This document shows, piece after piece, positions 6,907 to 16,627 of a stretch of 64,000 bases of DNA; positions within the stretch are counted from its first letter, which is position 1, and every line of letters starts with the position of its first letter. This DNA comes from CATQHP01 sp965205595. Its GTDB lineage: Bacteria; Acidobacteriota; Terriglobia; Bryobacterales; UBA6623. The stretch is taken from positions 310,001-374,000 of the forward strand of contig CBDBHI010000012.1 of the NCBI GenBank assembly GCA_965205595.1, in the 5' to 3' direction. Under the pieces are notes generated by a model. It saw only the letters and a list, made by a program, of their open reading frames with translations. It did not search any database and was not told the DNA's origin. The position numbers and the translations under genes are program-made.

Positions 6907-8061
6907 TCACACTCCAATCGACGCACCCTTGGCGCTTGGTAAATCAAACAACACGCCGATTACTTCAAGGGCTGCCGTTAGCCTTGGGAACGAGTTAGAT
7001 CCATCTAAGCTAAGGACTTCCGTTGACGTCAGTCCGTCTTGGTTGAGGCTTTCTAGTACCACGATGTTGCTGTGGAGGCGAAGACGCTTGAAATAGCGAG
7101 CGCCTTCCTCGTCGATACCAACGACGAGCCGACCGTCGAGTGAGTTGATGCGGTCAGCCGTGATCGGCTTGTCGCGAGTTATGAGATATTGCCCATCGAG
7201 AGCTATAGGCTCTGCGCTACGTCCCTCGACCATGAATAGCCGTGCACCCTTAAGAGTCCGGTCAAGAATACTCGGGTCAGACACTTCCACGAATTCTCGA
7301 TCGGGGTCAAGCGGTGGGATAGACAATAGATGCGCTGCGAAGAGTGTTCCGACGATTTTCCGAAAACTCGTGTCTGGCTGGACAATTACCGGTTCTGGGA
7401 GCTTTAAAGGATCAACTCCTTGCCCAGTTAAGACAACTATGTCCGGATGGTCTTCGGGTTTGTTAAAACGCCGTGCCAGAAGCGTGCGTCCTGAAGCCGC
7501 AACGACGAGATTACGCGGGTTGATCTCTGCGTAGTTGCTCACAACAATGACATCGCCTACACCAGCCACTGGTTCAAGCGTTCCGACGGCAAGCTGATAG
7601 ATGCTGTGGTTTGGGAGCACGAGACGTTCTGCCGAATCCCATTCTCTGACTGTCAGAACGCCATCTCCGACGCGGCCGTCCGTCTTAGCGGCCGCAGCAA
7701 TGCCGGTCTTGTGCATGTGGTAGGCCTTTACCTTGGCCTTGTGACCCTCCGGGAAGTCGATGAGATTGGTCCCCCACGGAAAGACGCGAGGGTCGCCAGT
7801 ATGACGTTCAAATGCATCGAAGACTCCGAACCCGTTGTGGATTTTGTTGATGAGAGTCTTGTCCCAATAGGCGTTAACGTCGGCTGCTTCAGAAACTCCA
7901 TAGCTCTCGTCGCTCTTGTGGTGCGTGTCGTTGATATAGCGAACAGCCTTGATGTCGTTGTTCAGCGCATTGGCAAGGTCTTTGAACGGCTTCCGGTCGT
8001 ACGGTGGAATGTGTTGCTTCGATAAATCCTTCAACTTGTCCCGAAGTCTTTGCAGGTTCAT
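6907..8061 (-). CDS. Protein with two LexA/S24 peptidase-like folds, partner of ABC ATPase
   Basis: This 384-residue protein has no family I can name with certainty. Residues 1-135 are mostly polar and helical. From about 276 the pattern FMVEGRSAEPIALDGQYLI, then LDGRLVVGIDE and ARYFKRLRLHSNIVVLESLN, follows the S24/LexA fold (GxSMxP, Gx-lv, vKR, L.S.N), with Ser282 and Lys325 at the places of the catalytic dyad. An earlier segment (about 150-215), SIYQLAVGTLEPVAGVGDVI...LLARRFN...HPDIVVLTGQG, looks like a second, degenerate copy lacking the Ser and Lys. Its start overlaps the ATPase stop (ATGA, 8058-8061), so the two are translationally coupled. It may be a self-cleaving switch, a sensor or a substrate-binding platform. 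The fold call is by eye. Confidence 0.6.
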   Translation of the reverse strand: MNLQRLRDKLKDLSKQHIPPYDRKPFKDLANALNNDIKAVRYINDTHHKSDESYGVSEAADVNAYWDKTLINKIHNGFGVFDAFERHTGDPRVFPWGTNLIDFPEGHKAKVKAYHMHKTGIAAAAKTDGRVGDGVLTVREWDSAERLVLPNHSIYQLAVGTLEPVAGVGDVIVVSNYAEINPRNLVVAASGRTLLARRFNKPEDHPDIVVLTGQGVDPLKLPEPVIVQPDTSFRKIVGTLFAAHLLSIPPLDPDREFVEVSDPSILDRTLKGARLFMVEGRSAEPIALDGQYLITRDKPITADRINSLDGRLVVGIDEEGARYFKRLRLHSNIVVLESLNQDGLTSTEVLSLDGSNSFPRLTAALEVIGVLFDLPSAKGASIGV

Positions 8062-10787
8062 ATCGGAACTTCGTTGCCTTCGCCACGCAGCATGAATTTT
8101 AGAAGGTCCTCACAATAGACGCGGACTTTCCGTATGTACTCTCTCGCCTTTGCGTCGTCATTGTTGTCGTTGGCTTCGTTGTAAGCGCGCTCGAGTTCGC
8201 CGCCGTTGGCTATCGTTACGACCCCAGAGGTCTTATCTACGCCACCGATCAGACCTTGCTGCGCGTCGAGCTTCTCGTAGGCAATTACCATTTGATAGAA
8301 GCTGCGCTCATGCGTCATCAGGATGAGCTGTGAAGTGAGCAAATCGGACCTCGGCATCTTTGCGCAGCGCACGAGTTCCTCAGCCCATTTCCGCTTGTTG
8401 CGAGGGTCGAAAGTCCCCTGGGGGTCATCGAGCACGACGAGTGGCAGTGGATTGAACCCCATCGCATTTAACGTTTCCTCACGTAAAGCGAAGATAAAAG
8501 ACCAGAGTATGGCGCGCGACCACGAGGTGTTCGCAACAAGTGCAGCGTCAATCCGCATGCCTGGACTAAAGCTCCCGGTCACGTTAACTTGTTTTCGCTC
8601 GACCACGGATTCTTCGTACGACAATCGTTCCCTGAGTCGAATGCGATCACATATTATTCCGATGGTGCCTGACAATTCGGCAATAGTCCTGGATGTTTCC
8701 GCCGCGACCAGATGTCGCATCGCTTTCAAAGGGCTCAGCGCTTCCGCGACCGCTTTGCGGGCTTCTTGCATTGCATTTATCTGCGCCCATTCCCGCTGGG
8801 CCAGTTCCGCTTTAGAGAGATGCCTGGAGATATCGTCGAGTGGCTGGGCATTATCAAGAGCCCGCTCCAGAACGGCTAGCTTGGCTTCGATGCTCTCGTC
8901 CTGGAAAGAACCGTCCGCGCCCTGGTTGCCGATCAATTGACCCCAGGCGGCGACGAATGCGTGCCGGTGAGCCTTCCACCAACCTATTAGTCCTATCAGA
9001 CGCTCCAGAGCGTGAATCTCGCGCCGAAGCTTCAGCACAGATTCTGGCTCCTCAGCGGCGGACGAAAATGCAGGATAGGTGAACCGCGGCAGCGCCTCTG
9101 CTTGGACCTCAATGGTGGCTGCCGCAAAGGCTGAGATCCCCGTCAGCAAATCATCGAACGGTGCTGCCGCAACGAACGTGTCGTGCATTGCGCTGCGATA
9201 TGCAACCGGCGGGTCCATAGCGTCAATGGCAACCCGGTGCTCCCGGATCTGAGAAGGGACAGCCGCATCAATGGTCTCGTGGATGCCTCGGCATACATCG
9301 CCGATCGTGCGTTCCGCTACTGAAGCGGCAGCCTTTAGTTCCTCGAGTTCGGCGGCCAAGGGGCGCTTCTTGTCGTCGTCAAGAAGTGAGCCGCAAAGCG
9401 GGCAATTGGAGTCGCCATCCTTTACAGCGAGAAAGCTCTGTGCTGCAAGCGCCTTAAGACGGAGTTTATTGTCGGCAGTTTGCCGCTCGTGCCATACCAG
9501 TCCCTCGGCCAGCTGAGACTTTGCAGCCTCCGAAACACCCGGTAGGTCAGCGAACTTTTCGTCGGCAGCTGCATCAGTCATCGCTCGCCATGTCTGGAAC
9601 AACGTAATGGATTTCGTGGCTTGAGAGACGAGGCCACGCGCTGCATTGACTGCGGCCTTAACGGCGCTCCGACCTTCGACGGTGGCGGTATCGACGGTCG
9701 CAGGAATCTCACTTTTGAGAATCACGAGATGCGTACCTGCAGCTTTGGACGCCTCTTCGGCAGCTCTTCTGATTATTTCGCCCGCGTTCTCCGCAGCGAG
9801 CGTAATATTGTCAGGAATCTTGATGTCGAACCGCTCCGCCAACTGACTCGCGACGGCAGTATTCTCGTTGAAACGCTCGACATACTTGTCGATGTATTGA
9901 TCTTTTGCGTACTTCATGAACCGGCGGTTTGCATTGCCGAACGCACTGCAGCCGTCTGCGATGTCTGCAAGCTGATCTAACCCAGTCAATTGCTTCACTG
10001 CGTCATAAAGTGAATCACTGCTTTTGCCGAATCCAATCCAGGCAAGCCTCGCCGGCATTAACACGCTTATTTCGGCAACGCGAACTGCCGTGTTTAGCCG
10101 GTCGTCAATTTGCTGCTCGTTCTGAGTCGGCCCTGACGGAGGACTTATCATGCAGCGATAGGCAGTTGCGGTCTCACCATTCTGCGCCTTGAACGTGAGT
10201 CGCACCCATACCTCTGCCTTCCGTGCGAGGTCAGAAACTTGAGTTGGGTAGGCAGCAAGTGGCGGCCAGGTCCCGATTTTTTTGCCATCGTTGTCCTTGA
10301 CGTCCTCGCGGTGGTCGGGAACGTCCATTGGCCCATCGTGGCCACGGCTGTACTTACCCGTCAGCGCCCATAAAATTGCGCTCGCCAGCGAAGTCTTTCC
10401 CGAACCGTTCTGCCCTTCCAGGCACCAGTTGCTTCCACCTATATAAAAGTCGAAGGGTTGGCCGTCGAATACCGTCAAGCCGCCGAAACCGGATGCTTCA
10501 ACACGATCTAGGAGCCATGATTGCGTGCCATGTTCGCCGTCCTCCTCGGATTTTTCTATCCCCGGATCGTAGTCGTCGTTCTGCCAGGCATCCAGTAGAC
10601 CCTCGAACAGTGTTTCGCTTCCCTCGGCGACTTTGGAGGAATCGGCATCTAGCAAGAACTCAAGGAGACGGCGTTGCTCGGGTTTATCAAGAGCGATGGA
10701 ACCGTTCTTGTGCGTTCCGTACTTGCTCCATGCGAGCTGCTTTCCCGACAGTAATAGTCTAGTCGCCTCGTTCAGGGATAATCTCAT
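8058..10787 (-). CDS. Rad50/SMC-like ABC ATPase (AAA_23 type)
   Basis: This 909-residue protein begins with about 100 residues of unrelated N-terminal domain, then the ATPase head. The Walker A is LEGQNGSGKTSL (about 124-134). A long helical middle carries SNCPLCGSLL (about 457-466), a CxxC resembling the Rad50 zinc hook. The C-terminal head has an unusual signature region (NTSWSRAILWSFIFAL), a Walker B of LVVLDDPQGTFD with Asp-Asp instead of Asp-Glu, and an H-loop, LILMTHERSFY. Such proteins sense or bind DNA ends and act with an effector (as in Septu, PARIS, Lamassu and related systems). The partner here is the S24-like protein 6907-8061. The operon stands alone between mobile elements. AT-rich sequence at 10810-10832 (ttaataatacg on the coding strand) could hold its -10. 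Which conflict system it belongs to is unknown to me. Confidence 0.82.
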   Translation of the reverse strand: MRLSLNEATRLLLSGKQLAWSKYGTHKNGSIALDKPEQRRLLEFLLDADSSKVAEGSETLFEGLLDAWQNDDYDPGIEKSEEDGEHGTQSWLLDRVEASGFGGLTVFDGQPFDFYIGGSNWCLEGQNGSGKTSLASAILWALTGKYSRGHDGPMDVPDHREDVKDNDGKKIGTWPPLAAYPTQVSDLARKAEVWVRLTFKAQNGETATAYRCMISPPSGPTQNEQQIDDRLNTAVRVAEISVLMPARLAWIGFGKSSDSLYDAVKQLTGLDQLADIADGCSAFGNANRRFMKYAKDQYIDKYVERFNENTAVASQLAERFDIKIPDNITLAAENAGEIIRRAAEEASKAAGTHLVILKSEIPATVDTATVEGRSAVKAAVNAARGLVSQATKSITLFQTWRAMTDAAADEKFADLPGVSEAAKSQLAEGLVWHERQTADNKLRLKALAAQSFLAVKDGDSNCPLCGSLLDDDKKRPLAAELEELKAAASVAERTIGDVCRGIHETIDAAVPSQIREHRVAIDAMDPPVAYRSAMHDTFVAAAPFDDLLTGISAFAAATIEVQAEALPRFTYPAFSSAAEEPESVLKLRREIHALERLIGLIGWWKAHRHAFVAAWGQLIGNQGADGSFQDESIEAKLAVLERALDNAQPLDDISRHLSKAELAQREWAQINAMQEARKAVAEALSPLKAMRHLVAAETSRTIAELSGTIGIICDRIRLRERLSYEESVVERKQVNVTGSFSPGMRIDAALVANTSWSRAILWSFIFALREETLNAMGFNPLPLVVLDDPQGTFDPRNKRKWAEELVRCAKMPRSDLLTSQLILMTHERSFYQMVIAYEKLDAQQGLIGGVDKTSGVVTIANGGELERAYNEANDNNDDAKAREYIRKVRVYCEDLLKFMLRGEGNEVPI

Positions 10788-10885
10788 AAAAAGAGTTTTT
10801 CGCCTTACTCGTATTATTAACTAAAGATTGGAGCTAAAGGGGACCAAGCCCGATCGCATTCAGCCTATCGGTGACAGTCAGAGAG

Positions 10886-11015
10886 AAAAGGGGACGAGAT
10901 GGAGTGCCTACAGAAAACGAGACCAGTAGAAAGGGGACACAATACCATCGAATGGAGAGGAGGATGGAGTGTCTCGGAGGAGTTTCACGAAGGCACTCCA
11001 GCATCGTCCCCTTTT
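10886..11015. repeat. Long inverted repeat with GGGGAC ends (REP/REPIN-like)
   Basis: The left arm aaaaggggacgagatggagtgcc starts near 10886. The right arm (about 10992-11015) is its near-perfect reverse complement. The 80-bp interior holds further aaaggggac and atggagtg copies. Structures with GGGGAC ends of this type are common between genes in Acidobacteria and are often mobilised by RAYT-type transposases. No such transposase is visible here. Confidence 0.6.
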
Positions 11016-11669
11016 TTCTTCCCATTTTCTCCCTTTGCTCTCGCCTTTTGCGTCCTTTTTCGCCTGGGTTTCGCGGTGGTTCGTGGTTGCCTTTGCTGGG
11101 ATGGGACAGTCCCGCCCCGGTGATGCAGTTCCGCCGGCTGTTAGTTGGACGGGACAGTCTACACGAACAGCTCGGGGCGGTGGGTCCGTATCTCGTCGTC
11201 GCTGAGGCCCTCTAGCGAGTGTGGAAATTTGAGCGAGTGCTCGGTGGTGTGAATGTAGTAATCCGGCTCGCGCGCGGTGCGGTTGTGGGTGGGCTTCGCC
11301 CCGGGCTATAGCATTTTCGGGAATGGCATAGACTGCTTGCCCCAGCACCAAGCCCGTGAACATCGGAGGCGCGACAGTAAAGGATTGCGGCGGCGAAGGG
11401 TGAACTGGGAAAGTTGAGTCGGGCCCTTTTGAGGAATGATCAGCAGGTCCCAGCTCAGCTTATTCCAGAAAGCTGCTTCGCCACCGCCCTCCTTTACAGT
11501 CGCGCCTCCGATTTTGGACAGCGGAATCTAGTATCCAGAAATCGCCGGCTTCACCGCCTTTTATTCAAGAACGGTCTACGCCACTGCTGAAAATGCTCTA
11601 ATCCAAATTCCAGCCCCGCCGGGAGTTTAAGACGGGCGATCAGGGCTCGAAGCGGTTAGAATCGTTGGC
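11016..11669. other. Gene-poor spacer with a possible gene remnant
   Basis: No intact gene is visible. On the minus strand 11159-11305 is open for 48 codons to a TAG and reads YYIHTTEHSLKFP, then LEGLSDDEIRTHRPELFV, which looks like the true C-terminus of a lost protein that I do not recognise. A perfect gggacagtccc palindrome is at 11104-11114 and a related gggacagtct at 11151-11160. The last 300 bp before the M28 gene show nothing I can name. Confidence 0.35.
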
Positions 11670-13768
11670 ATGCGCCTAATAGCCCTTTTCTTGACTGCCG
11701 CGCTGCCTTTGGCGGCGCAGATTGCGATCCGTGGTTTTTCGCCGGAGAATGCGCGACGACAGGCGGCGCTTGAAGAGAAGCTGAAGGCTGCCCCGCAGCC
11801 TGAGAACGTCCGGGAGTATATCCGGGTGATGAGCGAGGAGCCGCACCACACCGGATCGGAGGCTGGGCGGCGGGTTGCTCGCTACGTTTTGGAGCGGTTT
11901 CGCGAGTGGGGATTGGATGCGGAGATTGAAGAGTTTACCGGGCTTATGCCCACTCCGCTGGAACGGCATGTGGAGTTGCTCGAACCGGAACATTACGTGG
12001 CGAAACTCGTTGAGCCGGCGCTGGCCGACGACAAAGATTCTTCCGACGACGGGCAGTTGCCGACATACAACGCTTACTCTCCCGATGGTGATGTCACAGC
12101 GCAAGTTGTCTATGTGAACTACGGCATGCCGGCCGATTACGAGAAGTTGGATGAGCTGGGAATCGACGTTGACGGAAAGATTGTGTTGGCACGCTACATG
12201 GGCGGCTGGCGGGGGATCAAACCGAAAGTCGCGGCCGAGCATGGGGCAGTTGGTTGCTTGATCTATTCCGACCCCGCGGATGACGGATTTTTTAAGGGTG
12301 ACGTGTATCCGGACGGCCCTTTTCGATCGAAGTGGGGGGTGCAGCGCGGTAGCACGATGGACATGCCGACTTACCCCGGTGATCCTCTATCGCCCGGTTG
12401 GGGTGCGGTGCCCGGCGGCCGGCAGCTTGCGATAAGCGAGGCTAGAACGCTGCCGAAGATTCCGGTACTGCCGATTTCTTGGGGAGACGCCGAGCCGATC
12501 TTGCGCAATCTCGGAGGGCCGGTCGCGCCTGCGGCGTGGCGCGGCTCTGTTCCCGTGACATATCACGTCGGCGCTGGTCCGGCAAAGGTTCGGATGAAGA
12601 CAAAGTTCGATTGGGCTGTGCCTACGGGCGAGAACGTCATCGCGCGGATTGCGGGCAGTGTCTATCCCGATGAGTGGGTGATTTATGGCAATCACCACGA
12701 CGCTTGGGTCAATGGCGCGACGGACCCCGTGAGCGGAAACGCCGCGATGATGGAAACAGCTCGGGCTGTCGCCGCCGCGGTGAAGGGCGGCTGGAGGCCC
12801 AAGCGAACGATCATCTTCGCGAGTTGGGATGCGGAGGAATGGGGGCTGATTGGCTCGACCGAATGGGCTGAGAAGCATTTCGATGAGCTACGCGAGAAGA
12901 CGGTCGTCTATTTCAATACCGACAGCAATGTCGCGGGTACGCTGTCGATGAGTGGGTCGCATACTCTAGAGCGATTCCTCAATGACGTGGCTCGCAGTGT
13001 GGACGATCCGCGGACCGGGAAGAGCCTTTGGGAAGTCGCGAAGGATCTGCGTCTCAAGAATGCTGACGCCGAGGTTAAGAAGAAGATTGATTCGCGGGCT
13101 GACTTGCGCGTCGCGGCACTAGGCTCGGGGTCTGACTATACGGCGTTCCTTGACCATTTGGCGATCGCTTCGGTGGACTGCAGATTCCGCGGTGACGGTG
13201 GCGGAGTGTATCACTCGATCTACGATTCCTACGACTGGTACCGCAAATTTGGCGATCCTGATTTCACGTATGGGCGCGCGCTGGCGCAGTTTCACTCGAT
13301 CGCGATTGCGCGCATGGCCGATGCTGACGTACTGCCGTTTGAGTTCACAAATTACGCGGAAACGCTCTCGACTTACCTGGACGAATTAGAAAAGCTCGAC
13401 AAGAATGACAAGGTCGAATTGACGGCCGTCCGCAAAGCTTTGGGGGGGTGTCGAGCGCCGCCGAGCGTTATGAAAAGAAGCTGGCATCGAGTGACCTATC
13501 GGGAAATTACGACGACGTTAACGCGGTTTTGCGCAAGGTCGAGCAGGCGATGGGCCGGGATGAGGGTTTACCGGAGCGGGAATGGTACAAGCATCAGGTC
13601 AACGCACCCGGGTTTTATACAGGCTACGGAGTAAAGACAATTCCGGCTGTTCGGGAGGCAATCGAGCTGGAGGATTGGGCGACGGCGGCGAGGGGCGCGG
13701 CAGTGTTCGCCGAGGTGCTTGAGGCGGTGACGTTGAAGATTCGTGAGGCGGCGGCCGCTTTGAATTAG
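11670..13768 (+). pseudogene. M28 family glutamate carboxypeptidase II-like peptidase, frameshifted
   Basis: The N-terminus is a signal peptide (MRLIALFLTAALPLAAQ). A PA-like insert and an M28 zinc peptidase domain follow. Metal-site motifs are visible in order: YGNHHDAWVNGATDP (about 339), FASWDAEEWGL (about 382), YFNTDSNVAG (about 414) and GGVYHSIYDSYDWY (about 512). This is the PSMA/NAALADase-type arrangement. The frame breaks at a run of seven G (13442-13448). The first frame ends at 13634 with a nonsense tail, whereas the next frame carries VSSAAERYEKKLASSD on to a stop at 13768, giving the missing C-terminal helical dimerisation domain. One extra G would restore a protein of about 699 residues. 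It is either a real mutation, a phase-variable tract or a sequencing error. Confidence 0.85.
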
Positions 13769-13937
13769 GCGCGTCCGAATTGCGGTGGCTTGTAGCTATA
13801 CTAGGGGGTTGATCGGTTCGGAAGAACCGCCTCGGCCTGGTATTTGCCTAGTTCCGGTAGAGTCACGAGCTCCTGAAGTCACTCGCTTTCCCCGGGCCGC
13901 TTGGAACACAAAAACTTTCTGAATCGGAGGGAATCTC
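13769..13937 (+). promoter_or_regulatory. metK-ahcY leader region with -10-like box and hairpin
   Basis: A TATACT hexamer lies at 13797-13802 without a clear -35. A hairpin, cggttc-ggaa-gaaccg, occupies 13816-13831, and further short G/C-rich repeats follow to the Shine-Dalgarno sequence ggaggg (13926-13931). The roughly 135-nt leader is long enough for a regulatory RNA. I checked for the cores of the SAM-I, SAM-II and SAH riboswitches and did not find them. Treat regulation by S-adenosylmethionine as an open possibility only. Confidence 0.35.
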
Positions 13938-15098
13938 TTGGTGCGTACCGATAAACATCTTTTCACCTCGGAGTCAGTCTCGGAGGGGCATCCGGATAAG
14001 TTAGCCGATAAGGTTTCTGATAGCGTTTTGGACGCGGTTATGGCCGACGACCCTCATGGGCGAGTGGCCTGCGAGACCATGGTCACGACCGGGCTTTGCA
14101 TTGTCGCGGGCGAGATTACGACCACCGCGAACATCGACTTCACGAATATTGCGCGAGACACGATTCACGAGATTGGCTACAACCACCCCGACTATCGATT
14201 TGACTCTCAGAGTTGCGCGGTGATCACGGCTGTCGACGAACAATCACCCGATATTGCAATGGGCGTGGATCCCGGCGGCGCGGGCGACCAAGGCCTAATG
14301 TTCGGTTACGCCTGCGACGAGACAGCGGAGTTGATGCCGCTGCCGATCATGATGTCGCACCACTTGGTCCGGCGTTTAACGGACGCGCGGCGCGCAAATG
14401 AGTTGGACTTTTTGCGTCCCGACAGCAAGTCGCAAGTCACGGTCGAGTACGTAGACGGCAAGGCCGCGCGGATCGACGCGGTGGTTGTGTCCACACAGCA
14501 TGATCCGATCGATCAGGGCGAGTTGCGGGAGCGGGTTCGGGAAGTGATTATCGACACGGTCGTTCCCGCCGATATGGTCGATGCGGATACGAAGTACCAC
14601 ATCAATCCGACCGGAAACTTCGTTGTTGGCGGTCCGCATGGTGACACGGGTCTGACTGGGCGCAAGATCATAGTCGACACGTATGGCGGCATGGGCCGGC
14701 ACGGCGGCGGTGCTTTCTCCGGAAAAGATCCAACGAAGGTTGACCGCTCGGCTTGCTATATGGCGCGGCACATTGCAAAGAATATCGTGGCCTCGGAATT
14801 GGCTTCGCGCTGCGAAGTGCAATTGGCATACGCGATTGGCGTGGCCGACCCGGTTTCGGTGATGGTGGACACCTTTGGCACGGGGCAGATTGGGGAAGTG
14901 GAACTTGCCAAGATTTTGCGCGAAATTTTCCCGCTGACGCCAAAGGAGTTGATTGACTACCTAGATTTGCGGCGGCCGATCTTCAAAGCTACGGCTGCCT
15001 ACGGACATTTCGGACGAACCGAAGATTCTTTCACCTGGGAAAAGACGAGCAAGGTGGGGGAGCTGAAGCAGGCGGCCTCGGCTGCTGTTGCGGTGTAG
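13938..15098 (+). CDS. metK: S-adenosylmethionine synthetase
   Basis: MetK makes S-adenosylmethionine from methionine and ATP in the cytoplasm. The 386-residue length is normal. Signatures are SESVSEGHPDKLADK at the N-terminus, the GAGDQGLMFGYA ATP motif (about 114-125), the STQHD strand, and GGGAFSGKDPTKVDRS (about 257-272), which holds the phosphate and metal-binding loop. Two starts compete: TTG 13938 and GTG 13941. The ggaggg at 13926-13931 lies 6 and 9 bases upstream, so GTG 13941 may be the real one. ahcY follows after 39 bp, so methyl donor synthesis and by-product removal are co-transcribed. Confidence 0.97.
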   Translation: MVRTDKHLFTSESVSEGHPDKLADKVSDSVLDAVMADDPHGRVACETMVTTGLCIVAGEITTTANIDFTNIARDTIHEIGYNHPDYRFDSQSCAVITAVDEQSPDIAMGVDPGGAGDQGLMFGYACDETAELMPLPIMMSHHLVRRLTDARRANELDFLRPDSKSQVTVEYVDGKAARIDAVVVSTQHDPIDQGELRERVREVIIDTVVPADMVDADTKYHINPTGNFVVGGPHGDTGLTGRKIIVDTYGGMGRHGGGAFSGKDPTKVDRSACYMARHIAKNIVASELASRCEVQLAYAIGVADPVSVMVDTFGTGQIGEVELAKILREIFPLTPKELIDYLDLRRPIFKATAAYGHFGRTEDSFTWEKTSKVGELKQAASAAVAV

Positions 15099-15137
15099 CC
15101 CCGCGGACACAGACTTACTAAAAAGGACAACTCAAAA

Positions 15138-16622
15138 ATGGCCGTTGCTGAAACAGTTGCCGAGAACGCTTCCACGACGAGCGACGTATTTTCTGACTTC
15201 AAGGTCAAGGACCTTTCTCTAGCATCGTTTGGCCGAGACGAAATTCGCTTGGCCGAACACGAGATGCCGGGTTTGATGGCGTTGCGCGGCGAGTTCGCGG
15301 ACTCTCAGCCGCTCAAGGGCGCACGGATCACCGGTTCGCTGCACATGACGATTCAGACGGCCGTGCTGATCGAGACGTTGGTGGCGCTGGGCGCTGAAGT
15401 TCGCTGGGCATCGTGCAACATATTCTCCACGCAGGACCACGCCGCGGCCGCGATTGCGGTTGGCCCGAATGGAACACCGGATGCCCCCCAGGGCGTGCCG
15501 GTTTTCGCCTGGAAGGGCGAGACGCTCGAGGAATATTGGTGGGCGACTTCGAAGGTTTTGATTTGGCCCGACGGCAAGGGGCCGAACCTGATTCTCGACG
15601 ATGGCGGCGACGCTACACTACTAGTCCATCGCGGACTTGAGTACGAGAAGGCGGGCGCTGTACCGGATCCGTCAACCGCCGACTCGGAGGAATTCGAGGT
15701 CGTTCTGAAGACTTTGGGTGACTTCTTCGCGCAGGACCCGGGCCTGTGGCAGCGGATCGCACCCGGAATTCGTGGTGTCTCGGAGGAGACTACGACGGGC
15801 GTCCACCGGCTCTACCAGATGCAAGAAGCGGGCACGTTGGTGTTCCCAGCGATCAACGTCAATGACTCGGTAACAAAATCGAAATTCGACAACCTATATG
15901 GCTGCCGTCATTCACTCGTAGACGGCATCAACCGCGCGACCGATGTGATGATCGGCGGCAAGGTAGTCGTTGTGTGCGGCTACGGCGACGTCGGTAAGGG
16001 TTGCTCGCAATCGATGCGGGGCCAAGGCGCTCGAGTGATCGTCACCGAGATTGACCCGATTTGCGCCCTTCAGGCCGCGATGGAGGGTTTCGAGGTCAAG
16101 AGGCTCGACGACGTAGTCGGCCTCGGCGACATCTTTATTACAACCACGGGCAACAAAGACATTATTACCGCCGAGAATATGGCGGCGATGAAGCACCAAG
16201 CGATCGTTGGCAATATCGGTCATTTCGACAACGAAATTGACATGGCGGGGCTGACGGCTCGGGACGACGTGACACGCAACAACATTAAGCCGCAGGTCGA
16301 CGAGTATCGGTTCGGGGACGGACACACTGTGATTGTTCTGTCGGAGGGGCGTTTGCTGAATTTGGGGAACGCTACCGGGCACCCAAGCTTCGTGATGTCT
16401 TGCAGTTTTACGAATCAGGTACTCGCCCAGATCGAGCTTCATCGCAATGCCGAGTCGTATGGGCTTTCTGTTGCGACTCTTCCGAAACATTTAGACGAGA
16501 AGGTCGCCCGGCTGCACCTGGATTCACTCGGCATCAAATTGACGACGCTAAGCCAAGAACAGGCCGACTACCTAGGCGTCAAAGTTGACGGGCCGTATAA
16601 GGCGGATCACTACCGTTACTGA
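15138..16622 (+). CDS. ahcY: S-adenosylhomocysteine hydrolase
   Basis: AhcY splits S-adenosylhomocysteine into adenosine and homocysteine, removing the inhibitor left by methyltransferases. The 494-residue protein has the CNIFSTQDHAAAAIA substrate motif (about 93-107), RHSLVDGINRATD (about 256), the NAD-binding loop VVCGYGDVGKGCSQ (about 276-289) and the family C-terminus ending DHYRY. The extra segment around 150-195 (EYWWATSKVLIWPDG) is the insert of the long bacterial form. It sits in an operon behind metK and is followed after 5 bp by a DUF4159 gene. Confidence 0.97.
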   Translation: MAVAETVAENASTTSDVFSDFKVKDLSLASFGRDEIRLAEHEMPGLMALRGEFADSQPLKGARITGSLHMTIQTAVLIETLVALGAEVRWASCNIFSTQDHAAAAIAVGPNGTPDAPQGVPVFAWKGETLEEYWWATSKVLIWPDGKGPNLILDDGGDATLLVHRGLEYEKAGAVPDPSTADSEEFEVVLKTLGDFFAQDPGLWQRIAPGIRGVSEETTTGVHRLYQMQEAGTLVFPAINVNDSVTKSKFDNLYGCRHSLVDGINRATDVMIGGKVVVVCGYGDVGKGCSQSMRGQGARVIVTEIDPICALQAAMEGFEVKRLDDVVGLGDIFITTTGNKDIITAENMAAMKHQAIVGNIGHFDNEIDMAGLTARDDVTRNNIKPQVDEYRFGDGHTVIVLSEGRLLNLGNATGHPSFVMSCSFTNQVLAQIELHRNAESYGLSVATLPKHLDEKVARLHLDSLGIKLTTLSQEQADYLGVKVDGPYKADHYRY

Positions 16623-16627
16623 GCCGC

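Noticed and set aside
10908..11363. 151-codon minus-strand ORF through the GGGGAC repeat
   Set aside because: Low-complexity, repeat-derived composition, no recognisable start context or family.
13816..13900. SAM or SAH riboswitch before metK
   Set aside because: A hairpin is present but none of the conserved cores of SAM-I, SAM-II or SAH classes could be matched by eye.
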